From UBA12018 sp051656605 (GTDB lineage Bacteria; Bacteroidota; Bacteroidia; Bacteroidales; CAMTPD01), in the NCBI GenBank assembly GCA_051656605.1, contig JBOGCF010000036.1, positions 1 through 64,000 on the forward strand: DNA of 64,000 nucleotides. Reading direction: 5' to 3'. Within the stretch, counting starts at the first letter, position 1; each line of letters starts with the position of its first letter. Below the pieces are notes generated by a model. It was not told the origin of the DNA. It saw only the letters and a program-made list of their open reading frames with translations, and ran no database searches. Below are positions 53,616-62,059 of this stretch, piece after piece. The position numbers and the translations under genes were made by a program.

Positions 53616-54403
53616 TACAACAACTATTTACACTAGAAGGAAAGATTGCATTGGTAACCGGTGCAACTCATGGTATTGGTATGGCATTGGCTATTGCTTT
53701 AGGTAAAGCTGGTGCAAAAATCGTATTTAACGATCGTGATGTTACAAAACTAGATCAGGCAACAGCTGAATACAAAGCTGCGGGAGTAGAAGCCTACGGT
53801 TACATGTTTGATGTAACAAAAGAAGCAGAGGTTGAAGCTGTAATTGCACAAATTACACAAGAAGTTGGTCCGATTGATATTTTAGTAAACAATGCGGGTA
53901 TTATTAAACGCATCCCGGCATTAGAAATGACAGCAGACGAGTTTCGTGAAGTTGTAGACGTAGACCTGACTGCTCCTTTCATTGTAGCGAAAGCTGTTGC
54001 TCGTGGAATGATCGAACGTCGTTCGGGTAAGATCATTAATATTTGCTCGATGATGAGTGAACTTGGTCGTAATACCGTTTCTGCATATGCTGCGGCAAAA
54101 GGTGGACTTAAAATGCTTACAAGAAACTTAGCTACCGAATGGGCTAAATACAATGTACAAGTAAACGGTATTGGACCGGGATATATTGCAACAGCTCAAA
54201 CAGCTCCGATACGTGTAGACGGTCATCCGTTCAATGAGTTTATTATTCGTCGCACACCGGCCGAGCGTTGGGGAGAAGTTGAAGACCTTACCGGCTCGTG
54301 CATCTTCTTGGCATCGAAAGCTTCCGATTTTGTAAACGGACACGTTCTTTATGTAGATGGTGGTATTCTAGCCTCGTTAGGAAAAGCCTCGCACGAAGCA
54401 TAA
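53612..54403 (+). CDS. kduD: 2-deoxy-D-gluconate 3-dehydrogenase (SDR)
   Basis: A 263-residue short-chain dehydrogenase from Met53612. It has the NAD motif TGATHGIG, NNAG, and the catalytic SMMS and YAAAKGG (Tyr-x3-Lys). It reduces 2,5-diketo-3-deoxygluconate to 2-keto-3-deoxygluconate, the step after KduI. The downstream lipoprotein gene follows 18 bp later. Confidence 0.93.
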   Translation: MIQQLFTLEGKIALVTGATHGIGMALAIALGKAGAKIVFNDRDVTKLDQATAEYKAAGVEAYGYMFDVTKEAEVEAVIAQITQEVGPIDILVNNAGIIKRIPALEMTADEFREVVDVDLTAPFIVAKAVARGMIERRSGKIINICSMMSELGRNTVSAYAAAKGGLKMLTRNLATEWAKYNVQVNGIGPGYIATAQTAPIRVDGHPFNEFIIRRTPAERWGEVEDLTGSCIFLASKASDFVNGHVLYVDGGILASLGKASHEA

Positions 54404-54421
54404 AAGATACACATACAATCT

Positions 54422-55552
54422 ATGAAAAAGATTCTATTATTAGTTGCATCATGTGTATTCGTTGCGTGTAATAGCAACAATGCGACAAAGGTTACGCTGA
54501 CCAATCCGTTGGCTATCGATCGCGTAGCGGAAGTTGTCGAAATACCATTGAGCGAAATTAGCAGTAAAGTAGTATTACAAGAAGGAGAGAGTTATGAGGT
54601 GAAGAATGATAAAGGAGAGGTTGTCCTATCTCAAATATCATACGACCAGACAGGAACTCCTATTGCTCTGCTAATTCAGGCAACAGTACCAGCTACAAAG
54701 CAAGTTGATTACACCATAGGGAAGGCGGCAGCAACCCAGGTAGACTCGAAGGTATATGGTCGTTTTGTTCCCGAAAGAAAAGACGATTATACATGGGAAA
54801 ACGATAAAGTCGCTTTTCGTGTATATGGCCCAACGCTTGAAAAAACTGGAGAGATTAGTAACGGTATTGATATTTGGGTAAAGTGTACTCCAAATCTTGT
54901 TATCGACAAATGGTATGCAAACGACCTTTCGGGCAAAGCATCCTATCATGCAAACCATGGCGAAGGACTAGACTTTTATAAAGTAGGTCGCACGCTGGGA
55001 GCGGGAGCAATGGCGCCGTATGTTGGAGACTCTCTTCGATTGGGCAACAACTTTACAAGCTACAAAACCATTGATAACGGTCCGCTTCGTACTTCGGTTG
55101 TGTTGCAATATGCACCCTATAAAGCGGCAAATATAGATGTGAAAGAAACGCGTTTCATTTCACTTGATGCCGGAAGTCATTTAAATAAAGTAACAACTAC
55201 GTATCAGTTTGACGGAGCTCCGATTCCTGTAGCAGCGGGACTCATTACCCGTAAGGATGCAGGAAGCACAGTAATCAATTCAGAGAAAGGGTATGCATTT
55301 TATGCAGAGCCAGAAGATGCAAAAAATGGAGTGATTTATACTTCATTGGTGGCCGATTCTCCGGTTCGTGACTTTAAAACAGCCGAAGATCATTTATTGA
55401 TGATTGGAGAAACGCCTTCAAACTCTGGTTATTCGTACTACTGTGGGGGAGGCTGGAGCCAAGGAGGATATCCGACGGCAGCGTCATGGCAAGCCTACTT
55501 AGATAGTTTTGCGCAATGCAAACAAGCTCCCATCGAAGTGTTGATCCGATAA
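54422..55552 (+). CDS. DUF4861 lipoprotein
   Basis: A 376-residue protein with a lipobox (VFVAC, Cys16). The sequence matches DUF4861: KVTLTNPLAIDRVAEVVEI at the start, RKDDYTWENDKVAFRVYGP, WYANDLSGKASYHANHGEG, and SYYCGGGWS near the end. The beta-sandwich-like fold with conserved His, Tyr and Asp residues suggests carbohydrate binding or a lyase/hydrolase activity on uronate oligomers. It occurs with kdu and GH88 genes here. Exact reaction unknown. Confidence 0.85.
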   Translation: MKKILLLVASCVFVACNSNNATKVTLTNPLAIDRVAEVVEIPLSEISSKVVLQEGESYEVKNDKGEVVLSQISYDQTGTPIALLIQATVPATKQVDYTIGKAAATQVDSKVYGRFVPERKDDYTWENDKVAFRVYGPTLEKTGEISNGIDIWVKCTPNLVIDKWYANDLSGKASYHANHGEGLDFYKVGRTLGAGAMAPYVGDSLRLGNNFTSYKTIDNGPLRTSVVLQYAPYKAANIDVKETRFISLDAGSHLNKVTTTYQFDGAPIPVAAGLITRKDAGSTVINSEKGYAFYAEPEDAKNGVIYTSLVADSPVRDFKTAEDHLLMIGETPSNSGYSYYCGGGWSQGGYPTAASWQAYLDSFAQCKQAPIEVLIR

Positions 55553-55612
55553 TTTGATTTTCAAACACAACAATCTTGTTGGTAACTATAACCTAATTAC
55601 CTTTTACACACC

Positions 55613-55664
55613 TAAGACAATAATCGGGATCGAAGCATATGCTTCGGTTCCGGCTCATGTCTTA
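55613..55664. promoter_or_regulatory. Large hairpin inside the uronate operon
   Basis: A perfect 16-nt palindrome CGAAGCATATGCTTCG (55631-55646) is extended by flanking GGGAT/GTTCC pairs, and outer arms TAAGACA (55613-55619) / TGTCTTA (55658-55664) close a larger cruciform. It lies in the 135-bp gap before the GH88 gene. It has no T-run, so it is more likely a processing, stability or operator site than a terminator. Confidence 0.6.
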
Positions 55665-55687
55665 CAAGAATTACCTTAAGAAGAATC

Positions 55688-56896
55688 ATGAAAGCTTTTC
55701 TAACTATTCTTGCTACAACAGCATTTTCTCTGCAAATATTCGCAGCAGATGCTACAAAAATAGCTTCGATGCAAATGTCGGAAGTTATAAGTCTGGGCCT
55801 TGATCGGGCCAAAGAACAATCCATACTGATGGCTGAAGCCTTAAAAGATAAACCGGGTCGTTTGCCAAAATCGACAGATAAAGAAGGCAAACTATCGACC
55901 TCCGATTCACGTTGGTGGTGTAGTGGTTTCTTTCCCGGAGTGCTTTGGTACGTATACGAGGGTACGAATGATCCCGAGCTAAAAGAGTGGGCGCGCATGT
56001 ACACTGCACGTATCGAACGAGAGAAATATACAACCAACAATCACGACGTAGGCTTTATGCTTTACTGTAGTTTTGGTAACGGACTTCGCCTGGGGGGCTA
56101 TGATGCTTACAAAGAAGTGTTACTTACCGGTACCGAGTCGTTGAGCACACGCTATAAAGACAACGTTGGTGCAATCCGTTCATGGGATTGGAATCAGAAA
56201 GTATGGCAGTATCCGGTTATCATAGACAATATGATGAATCTCGAGTTGATGATGTGGGCTGCAAAAGAATCAGGCAACAAGCGTTTTGCTGAAATGGCAA
56301 AGTCGCATGCCGACAAAACAATGAAGAATCATTTCCGTAACGATTATAGCTGCTACCACGTTGTTTCGTACGATACAATTACAGGTAAGCCGCACAAGAA
56401 ACAAACCTGGCAAGGCTATGCCGACGAGTCGGCTTGGGCGCGCGGACAAGCATGGGCTCTTTATGGTTATACAATGATGTATCGTGAAACGGGCGAAAAA
56501 CGTTACTTGAATCACGCTAAAAAAGTGGCCGAATACATCATGAATCATCCTAATTTGCCGGAAGACAAGATTCCGTATTGGGACTTCAATGCACCGCAAA
56601 TTCCGAACGAAGAGCGTGATGCTTCGGCCGGAGCACTTATTGCTTCTGCACTTATCGAACTAAGTCAGTACACCAAAGGTGACTTCTCAAAGAAGTGTCT
56701 TGATGTTGCCGAAACGCAAGTGCGAGCTCTTACTTCGGATGCTTACTTGGCAGAGGAAGGTACAAACGCAAACTTCATTCTTAAGCATAGCGTTGGCGCG
56801 AAACCGTTGAAATCGGAAATAGATGTTCCGCTTACCTATGCCGATTATTATTATGTAGAAGCCCTAATCCGTTACAAAAAACTATTGGAACAATGA
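55688..56896 (+). CDS. GH88 unsaturated glucuronyl hydrolase
   Basis: A 402-residue secreted enzyme (signal peptide 1-19). An (alpha/alpha)6 barrel carries the catalytic Asp residues at Asp120 (NNHDVGFM) and Asp180 (IDNMMNLELM), about 60 apart as in the Bacillus enzyme. It removes the unsaturated uronic acid left by polysaccharide lyases and so feeds KduI. The last base run overlaps the next start by 4 bp (ATGA). Confidence 0.93.
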   Translation: MKAFLTILATTAFSLQIFAADATKIASMQMSEVISLGLDRAKEQSILMAEALKDKPGRLPKSTDKEGKLSTSDSRWWCSGFFPGVLWYVYEGTNDPELKEWARMYTARIEREKYTTNNHDVGFMLYCSFGNGLRLGGYDAYKEVLLTGTESLSTRYKDNVGAIRSWDWNQKVWQYPVIIDNMMNLELMMWAAKESGNKRFAEMAKSHADKTMKNHFRNDYSCYHVVSYDTITGKPHKKQTWQGYADESAWARGQAWALYGYTMMYRETGEKRYLNHAKKVAEYIMNHPNLPEDKIPYWDFNAPQIPNEERDASAGALIASALIELSQYTKGDFSKKCLDVAETQVRALTSDAYLAEEGTNANFILKHSVGAKPLKSEIDVPLTYADYYYVEALIRYKKLLEQ

Positions 56897-58110
56897 AAAC
56901 AATCGTAAAACAACTATTACTAGGAGCGGCCTTGGTTTGTCAGCCATTGATCGCACTGGCCGACGGTGTATCAGATCGTCAGGTATGGGTAGAAAGTTTA
57001 GTGAAGATCTCAGATCCGGTTTTGGTAAATCTGAGTAAGAATACACTTCGTAAAAATATGCCATGCGAAAGCTTGGACAAAAATAGAGTCGGAGCAACTC
57101 ACCTCGAAGCCGTAGGGCGTTTGTTGTGTGGTATTGCACCGTGGCTCGAGCTTGGTCCGGACAATACCCCGGAGGGAAAGCTTCGTGAGAAATACATCAA
57201 AATGACTTTGAAAGGTTTGGGCAATGCTGTTGATCCGAGTTCTCCCGATTATTTAGTATTTGGCGGACCCCAATATCAACCGTTGGTAGACGCTGCTTTT
57301 CTTGCCGAAGGATTGGTAAGAGCGCCAAAGCAACTTTGGGGACGAATGGACAAAAAGACGCAAGAGCGCCTGATTACCGAATTGAAGCGTAGTCGCGAAA
57401 TCAAGCCTTGGGAAAACAACTGGCTGTTGTTTGCTTCGATGGTTGAGGCGGCTTTGCTCGAATTTACCGGTGAGTGTGACATGAATCGCCTTACTTACGG
57501 TATCAATAAGTTCAGAGATGAATGGTATAAAGGCGATGCCTGGTATGGCGACGGACCGGCATTTCACATGGATTATTACAATAGTTTTGTGATTCATCCC
57601 ATGATTCAAGATGTATTGATGGTGATGGAGAAACACAACATCGAAGGAGCCGACTTTCTTGAAGTGCAAACACCTCGTTTTGTTCGCTTTGCTGAGCAGC
57701 AAGAACGTTTCATTTCACCCGAAGGAACCTATCCTGTAGTAGGTCGCTCGATTGTGTATCGTTTTGGCTGTTTTCACCAATTGGCACAAGCATCGTTGCT
57801 TAATTTATTGCCAAAGAGTGTAACTCCGGCTCAGATTCGTTGCGCACTCACTGCTGTAATCAAGAATCAACTTGAGTCGCCGGACAACTTCGACGCAAAC
57901 GGTTGGCTAACCAATGGCTTTACCGGAAAGCAAATCGAGATGTCAGAAACCTATATTTCTACAGGTAGTCTTTACCTTTGTGCGATGGGATTACTACCTT
58001 TAGGTCTAAGTCCGGATGCCCCGTTTTGGGCCGATCCTGATGCAGACTGGACATGCAAGAAAGCTTGGAGCGGACAAAAGGTAAAAGCCGATCACGCACA
58101 CAAGAAGTAA
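56893..58110 (+). CDS. DUF2264 glycosidase-like protein (GH154-type)
   Basis: A 405-residue secreted protein (signal peptide 1-23). It matches DUF2264: RVGATHLEAVGRLLCGIAPW near 65-85, NNWLLFASMVEAALL, WYGDGPAFHMDYYNSFVIHP, and a conserved C-terminal TGSLYLC. The all-alpha fold suggests another (alpha/alpha)6 barrel. As I recall, DUF2264 founded CAZy family GH154 with beta-glucuronidase activity, which suits the uronate operon. It is translationally coupled to GH88. Confidence 0.85.
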   Translation: MKTIVKQLLLGAALVCQPLIALADGVSDRQVWVESLVKISDPVLVNLSKNTLRKNMPCESLDKNRVGATHLEAVGRLLCGIAPWLELGPDNTPEGKLREKYIKMTLKGLGNAVDPSSPDYLVFGGPQYQPLVDAAFLAEGLVRAPKQLWGRMDKKTQERLITELKRSREIKPWENNWLLFASMVEAALLEFTGECDMNRLTYGINKFRDEWYKGDAWYGDGPAFHMDYYNSFVIHPMIQDVLMVMEKHNIEGADFLEVQTPRFVRFAEQQERFISPEGTYPVVGRSIVYRFGCFHQLAQASLLNLLPKSVTPAQIRCALTAVIKNQLESPDNFDANGWLTNGFTGKQIEMSETYISTGSLYLCAMGLLPLGLSPDAPFWADPDADWTCKKAWSGQKVKADHAHKK

Positions 58111-58245
58111 AAATAAATTCTGATCTTCTGCGGCGCAACTTCCATGCAATGCGGATTTACATACAGAACGCAACTGCTTTGATGCGATCGTTTCACAGCA
58201 TCGAAGTAAGCGGTTAGTTAAGTTTATTGTTTAGTTAAGGTTAAG

Positions 58246-58290
58246 CCTTCTTTGTCTGCTTGTAAAAGAGCAGGCATCGAAGGTTTTTTT
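58246..58290 (+). terminator. Terminator of the uronate operon
   Basis: CCTTC (58246-58250) pairs with GAAGG (58279-58283), and CTGCT (58256-58260) with AGCAG (58269-58273), with an internal loop. T7 follows. Confidence 0.75.
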
Positions 58291-58306
58291 CATGTCCTCA
58301 AATCGT

Positions 58307-58314
58307 TATCTTTG
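58307..58314 (+). promoter_or_regulatory. -7 box of rsmE
   Basis: TATCTTTG, an exact TAnnTTTG match, 33 bp before the rsmE start and just after the terminator. Confidence 0.6.
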
Positions 58315-58346
58315 TAACCATAAAACAGAATAAAAACAAACGATAT

Positions 58347-59048
58347 ATGCATATATTCTATACACCCGATATCGAAAAACTTTGCCAGCTTCCCGAGGAA
58401 GAATCACAACACTGTGTAAAAGTACTTCGTCTTACCGAAGGCGAGCGCATTCGTCTTACCGATGGGAAAGGAAACTTCTACGATGCAGAAATAACCTATG
58501 CACATCCGAAAAAGTGCGAAGTGAAGATCGTGGAAAAGATTGAGCAGAAAAAGCAGTGGGACTTTGTGATTAAAATGGCTGTAGCTCCTACGAAAAACAT
58601 GGACCGTATCGAATGGTTTGCCGAAAAAGCTACCGAGATTGGAATGGATGCCTTTACGTGCTTGAAGTGTCGCTACTCGGAGCGTAAAGAAGTAAAACCG
58701 ATTCGTTTGGAAAAGATCTTAATCTCGGCCATGAAGCAGTCACTAAAGGCTCGCATTCCCGAGTTGCAAGGAATGACACCCTTCAAAGAGGTCGTGACAG
58801 CACCGTTTGAAGGACGCAAATTCATCGCCTATTGCTCCGATGTACATCCGAAACGCTTGATCAAGGACTTGTATCAGAAAGGTGAAGATGTGCTGATCCT
58901 AATTGGCCCGGAAGGTGACTTTAGTGATGAGGAAGTACAGTTGGCATTGGCAAATGGCTTTGAGCCGATATCGCTTGGCGAAAGTCGCCTTCGTACCGAA
59001 ACGGCAGCATTAGCCGCTCTTCAAACTGTACATGTATTAAACCAATAA
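58347..59048 (+). CDS. rsmE: 16S rRNA m3U1498 methyltransferase
   Basis: A 233-residue SPOUT enzyme. The N-terminal PUA-like domain ends near 70. The knot region has ILIGPEGDFSDEEV and the SAM-binding LGESRLRTETAALAAL. It methylates N3 of U1498 in 16S rRNA. Length is usual. A family B repeat/hairpin follows and probably terminates the transcript. Confidence 0.94.
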   Translation: MHIFYTPDIEKLCQLPEEESQHCVKVLRLTEGERIRLTDGKGNFYDAEITYAHPKKCEVKIVEKIEQKKQWDFVIKMAVAPTKNMDRIEWFAEKATEIGMDAFTCLKCRYSERKEVKPIRLEKILISAMKQSLKARIPELQGMTPFKEVVTAPFEGRKFIAYCSDVHPKRLIKDLYQKGEDVLILIGPEGDFSDEEVQLALANGFEPISLGESRLRTETAALAALQTVHVLNQ

Positions 59049-59049
59049 G

Positions 59050-59162
59050 CGCACGCTCGGTGCGTGTTTTTGCTCACGCAGCGTGAGTGAAATCAAGCAC
59101 GCTCCGTGACTAAAAACAGCGACGCTGCGTGAGCAAAAACGTTCACGCAGCGTCGCTGTTTT
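59050..59162. repeat. Palindromic repeat family B, locus 2, with terminator hairpin
   Basis: One unit, TTTTTGCTCACGCAGCGTGA plus GTGAAATC (59067 onward), matches the one near 18942. A perfect 20-nt-arm hairpin at 59113-59132 / 59143-59162 contains the same core inverted (AACAGCGACGCTGCGTGA) and ends in T-runs on one side and A-runs on the other. It lies between convergent rsmE and ybaK. Confidence 0.82.
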
Positions 59163-59164
59163 CT

Positions 59165-59644
59165 TTATTCCCCGATGAGGGTACATACGGTAGCTTGGGC
59201 TACGCGAATGAGATCGTCGGGATTTATTTCGATTTGCAGGCCGCGTTGTCCGGCACTTACATAGATCTTGTCAAATGCTTTGCAGCTCTCGTGAATGTAG
59301 GTTGGAAAGTGCTTTTTCATCCCTACGGGCGAGCAGGCTCCGCGAATATATCCGGTAGTAGGCAGCAGCTCCTTCATAAGAATCATCGCGCAACTCTTAT
59401 TGCCCGATACCTTAGCCGCAAACTTTAGGTTCAGCTCGTCGGCTCCCGGAATGATACAAACAAAATGTCCCGTTTTATCACCCTTTAGCACGAGTGTTTT
59501 AAATACTTGCGCCACTTCTTCTCCTAGCTGATCGGCTACATGCACAGCGCTAAGGTCTGATTCATCTACTTCATAAGGTACCAAGTTGTACTTCACACCT
59601 GCTTTGTCGAGCAGGCGGGCGGCATTTGTTTTGTTTATTTTCAT
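59165..59644 (-). CDS. ybaK: YbaK/EbsC-type aminoacyl-tRNA deacylase
   Basis: A 159-residue protein from Met59644 (MKINKTNAARLL). It has the YbaK fold: FKTLVLKGD (catalytic Lys region), VCIIPGADELNLK, and TGYIRGACSPVGMKK. It hydrolyses Cys-tRNA-Pro formed by mistake. Longer in-frame starts lack support. It lies 60 bp after tex on the same strand and may share its transcript. Confidence 0.93.
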   Translation of the reverse strand: MKINKTNAARLLDKAGVKYNLVPYEVDESDLSAVHVADQLGEEVAQVFKTLVLKGDKTGHFVCIIPGADELNLKFAAKVSGNKSCAMILMKELLPTTGYIRGACSPVGMKKHFPTYIHESCKAFDKIYVSAGQRGLQIEINPDDLIRVAQATVCTLIGE

Positions 59645-59704
59645 ACAGATAGTGATTTTGCTTAATCGTTGTTTTTTATGCAACACGCCGCATGGATGAG
59701 AGCT

Positions 59705-61834
59705 TTACTCTACATCAATTAGCGAAAGGCCGATGCGTTTGCGATCTTTATCGATAGATACAACCTTGGCACGCACCTGTTGGTTCAACGACACATATTG
59801 CGACGGGTCATTAACAAACTCTTTTGCCATGTGCGACTTGTGTATGAGGCCGTTTTCCTTGATGCCGATGTTTACAAAACAACCGAAGTTGGTAATGTTG
59901 TTTACAATACCGTTTACAACCATTCCCTCTTTTAGGTCGTTCATCGAGCGAATCTCTTTGCTAAAGGAGAAGGCCTTCTTACGGTCGCGCGGGTCGCGCC
60001 CAGGTTTGTCCAGCTCTTTTAGGATATCTTGAATTGTAGGTAAACCTACCGTGTCACTCAGGTAACGAGCCGGATCTATTTGCTTACGCAATGCTTCATC
60101 GCTCATCAATTGTGAAACCGAGCAGCCAAGGTCTTTTGCCATTTGCTCTACGATGTAATAACTCTCCGGGTGTACTGCTGATGCGTCAAGCGGGTTTGTT
60201 CCGTTTTGAATACGCAAGAAGCCGGCACATTGTTCAAAGGCCTTTTGTCCCAGACGTGCCACTTTGAGCAACTCCTTTCTCGTTTTGAAAGCTCCGTTTT
60301 CGGCGCGATAATCAACAATGTTTTGAGCCAGCGTAGGGCCAAGTCCCGAAATGTAGGTAAGTAAATGCTTGCTAGCCGTGTTTAGATTTACGCCCACAAG
60401 ATTCACACAATACTCAACCGTACGATCCAAAGAAGCCTTTAGCTTGGTTTGGTCTACGTCGTGTTGGTATTGACCTACACCGATTGATTTCGGATCAATC
60501 TTCACTAGTTCTGCCAATGGATCCATTAATCTACGGCCGATACTTACAGCTCCACGCACGGTAACATCGTATTGAGGAAATTCATCGCGTGCTACTTTTG
60601 ATGCGGAATAAATTGATGCGCCACTTTCGTTTACTACGAATGAGGATATGTTTTTATATTGTTTTACTGCTTCAATCAATTGTTGGGTCTCGAAGCTTGC
60701 AGTACCGTTTCCGATTGCTACGGCTTCGATACCGTATGAGTCGATCAAGTTGGAGAGTTTTGAAATTGATTTACTCCATTCCTTTTGAGGCGCATGAGGG
60801 TAAATCGCTTCGTTGTGGATCAGGTCGCCTTGCTCGTTGAGGCATACAATTTTACAACCGGTACGAAATCCCGGGTCGATAGCCAGCGTGCGTACTTGTC
60901 CCAATGGAGCTTCAAGCAATAACTGACGCAGATTGTCGGCAAATACCTTGATTGCTTCTTCATCAGCCTTCTCTTTACATTTGGCCAAAGTTTCGTTTTC
61001 GATAGACGATTTGAGCAGTCGCTTGTAAGAATCTTCCATGGCTTCTTTTACCAACTGCGCGCACTGATTCTTTCCTTTTACATATTTACGGTCAAGTGCT
61101 TCCAATGCTTCGTCGTTGTCTGCTGCTACGGCAAGCTTTACAATCCCTTCCTGCTCGGCACGACGCAGGGCCAAGAAGCGGTGCGAAGGGCAACGCAACA
61201 AAGACTCTTTATGATCAAAATATTCACGATACTTTTCACCCTCTTCTTCTTTTCCTTTTACCACCTTCGACTTAATCTCGGAAGTGCGGTCGTATACTCG
61301 GCGTACGCGGTTACGAGCAAATTCATCCTCACTGATCCATTCGGCAATGATATCCATTGCTCCTTTCAGTGCGCTTTCGGCAGAAGGTACCTCGTCGTTG
61401 ATAAAGCGATGCGCTTTCCCTTCCGGGTCGTTCTCGTTTTGAAACATCAGTAACTGCGCCAATGGTTCCAGGCCTCGTTTGCGGGCAAGCTCGGCTTTGG
61501 TTTGTCGTTTCGGTTTGAATGGAAGGTAAATATCTTCCAGTTCTGCGCTTTCCCATGTGTTTTCGATACGAGACTTCAACGCGTCGGTCAGTTTATCTTG
61601 ATCGGCGATAGAAGTAAGGATGGTTTCTTTACGCGCTTGTAGTTCGCACAACTTTTGGTAAGTAGTATCAATGGCTCCAATCGCAACTTCATCGAGTCCG
61701 CCGGTAGCTTCTTTACGATAGCGTGCAATAAACGGGATCGTTGCTCCATCGGTCAAAAGTTTTACAGTGGCCTTTACAAGGCGTTCGGGGATGTTTACTT
61801 TGCGGGATAGAATAGGAAGTATAGTATCGATCAT
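59705..61834 (-). CDS. tex: Tex-family RNA-binding transcription accessory protein
   Basis: A 709-residue protein. N-terminal helical domains come first, then a YqgF/RNase H-like domain (about 315-420; TLAIDPGFRTGCK), helix-hairpin-helix motifs (about 480-560) and a C-terminal S1 domain (about 632-705; GMVVNGIVNNITNFGCFVNI). Tex binds RNA and affects transcription and stress responses. A minus-strand -7 box TAATTTTG lies at 61860-61867. Confidence 0.95.
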   Translation of the reverse strand: MIDTILPILSRKVNIPERLVKATVKLLTDGATIPFIARYRKEATGGLDEVAIGAIDTTYQKLCELQARKETILTSIADQDKLTDALKSRIENTWESAELEDIYLPFKPKRQTKAELARKRGLEPLAQLLMFQNENDPEGKAHRFINDEVPSAESALKGAMDIIAEWISEDEFARNRVRRVYDRTSEIKSKVVKGKEEEGEKYREYFDHKESLLRCPSHRFLALRRAEQEGIVKLAVAADNDEALEALDRKYVKGKNQCAQLVKEAMEDSYKRLLKSSIENETLAKCKEKADEEAIKVFADNLRQLLLEAPLGQVRTLAIDPGFRTGCKIVCLNEQGDLIHNEAIYPHAPQKEWSKSISKLSNLIDSYGIEAVAIGNGTASFETQQLIEAVKQYKNISSFVVNESGASIYSASKVARDEFPQYDVTVRGAVSIGRRLMDPLAELVKIDPKSIGVGQYQHDVDQTKLKASLDRTVEYCVNLVGVNLNTASKHLLTYISGLGPTLAQNIVDYRAENGAFKTRKELLKVARLGQKAFEQCAGFLRIQNGTNPLDASAVHPESYYIVEQMAKDLGCSVSQLMSDEALRKQIDPARYLSDTVGLPTIQDILKELDKPGRDPRDRKKAFSFSKEIRSMNDLKEGMVVNGIVNNITNFGCFVNIGIKENGLIHKSHMAKEFVNDPSQYVSLNQQVRAKVVSIDKDRKRIGLSLIDVE

Positions 61835-61859
61835 AATCTGAGACTTTATATTTGAGCTG

Positions 61860-61867
61860 CAAAATTA
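61860..61867 (-). promoter_or_regulatory. -7 box of tex
   Basis: Minus-strand TAATTTTG, exact TAnnTTTG form, 25 bp ahead of the tex start. No clear -33 partner. Confidence 0.45.
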
Positions 61868-62059
61868 CTAAAATATCTCGATAACCATTTGTTTGCTCAT
61901 TGAGATTGCGATAAGGAATTATAAGGAAAGTTTTATAACTATAGCGATTTCGAGGGGTGAGTAGTTAAGCATCGTTTGAGGTTGTTAATAAAGAAGCCAA
62001 TTAACTAACAACATTGTTTATAGGTTGTTGTGTAGAAGTAGAAATAGAGAATGCTTGAT

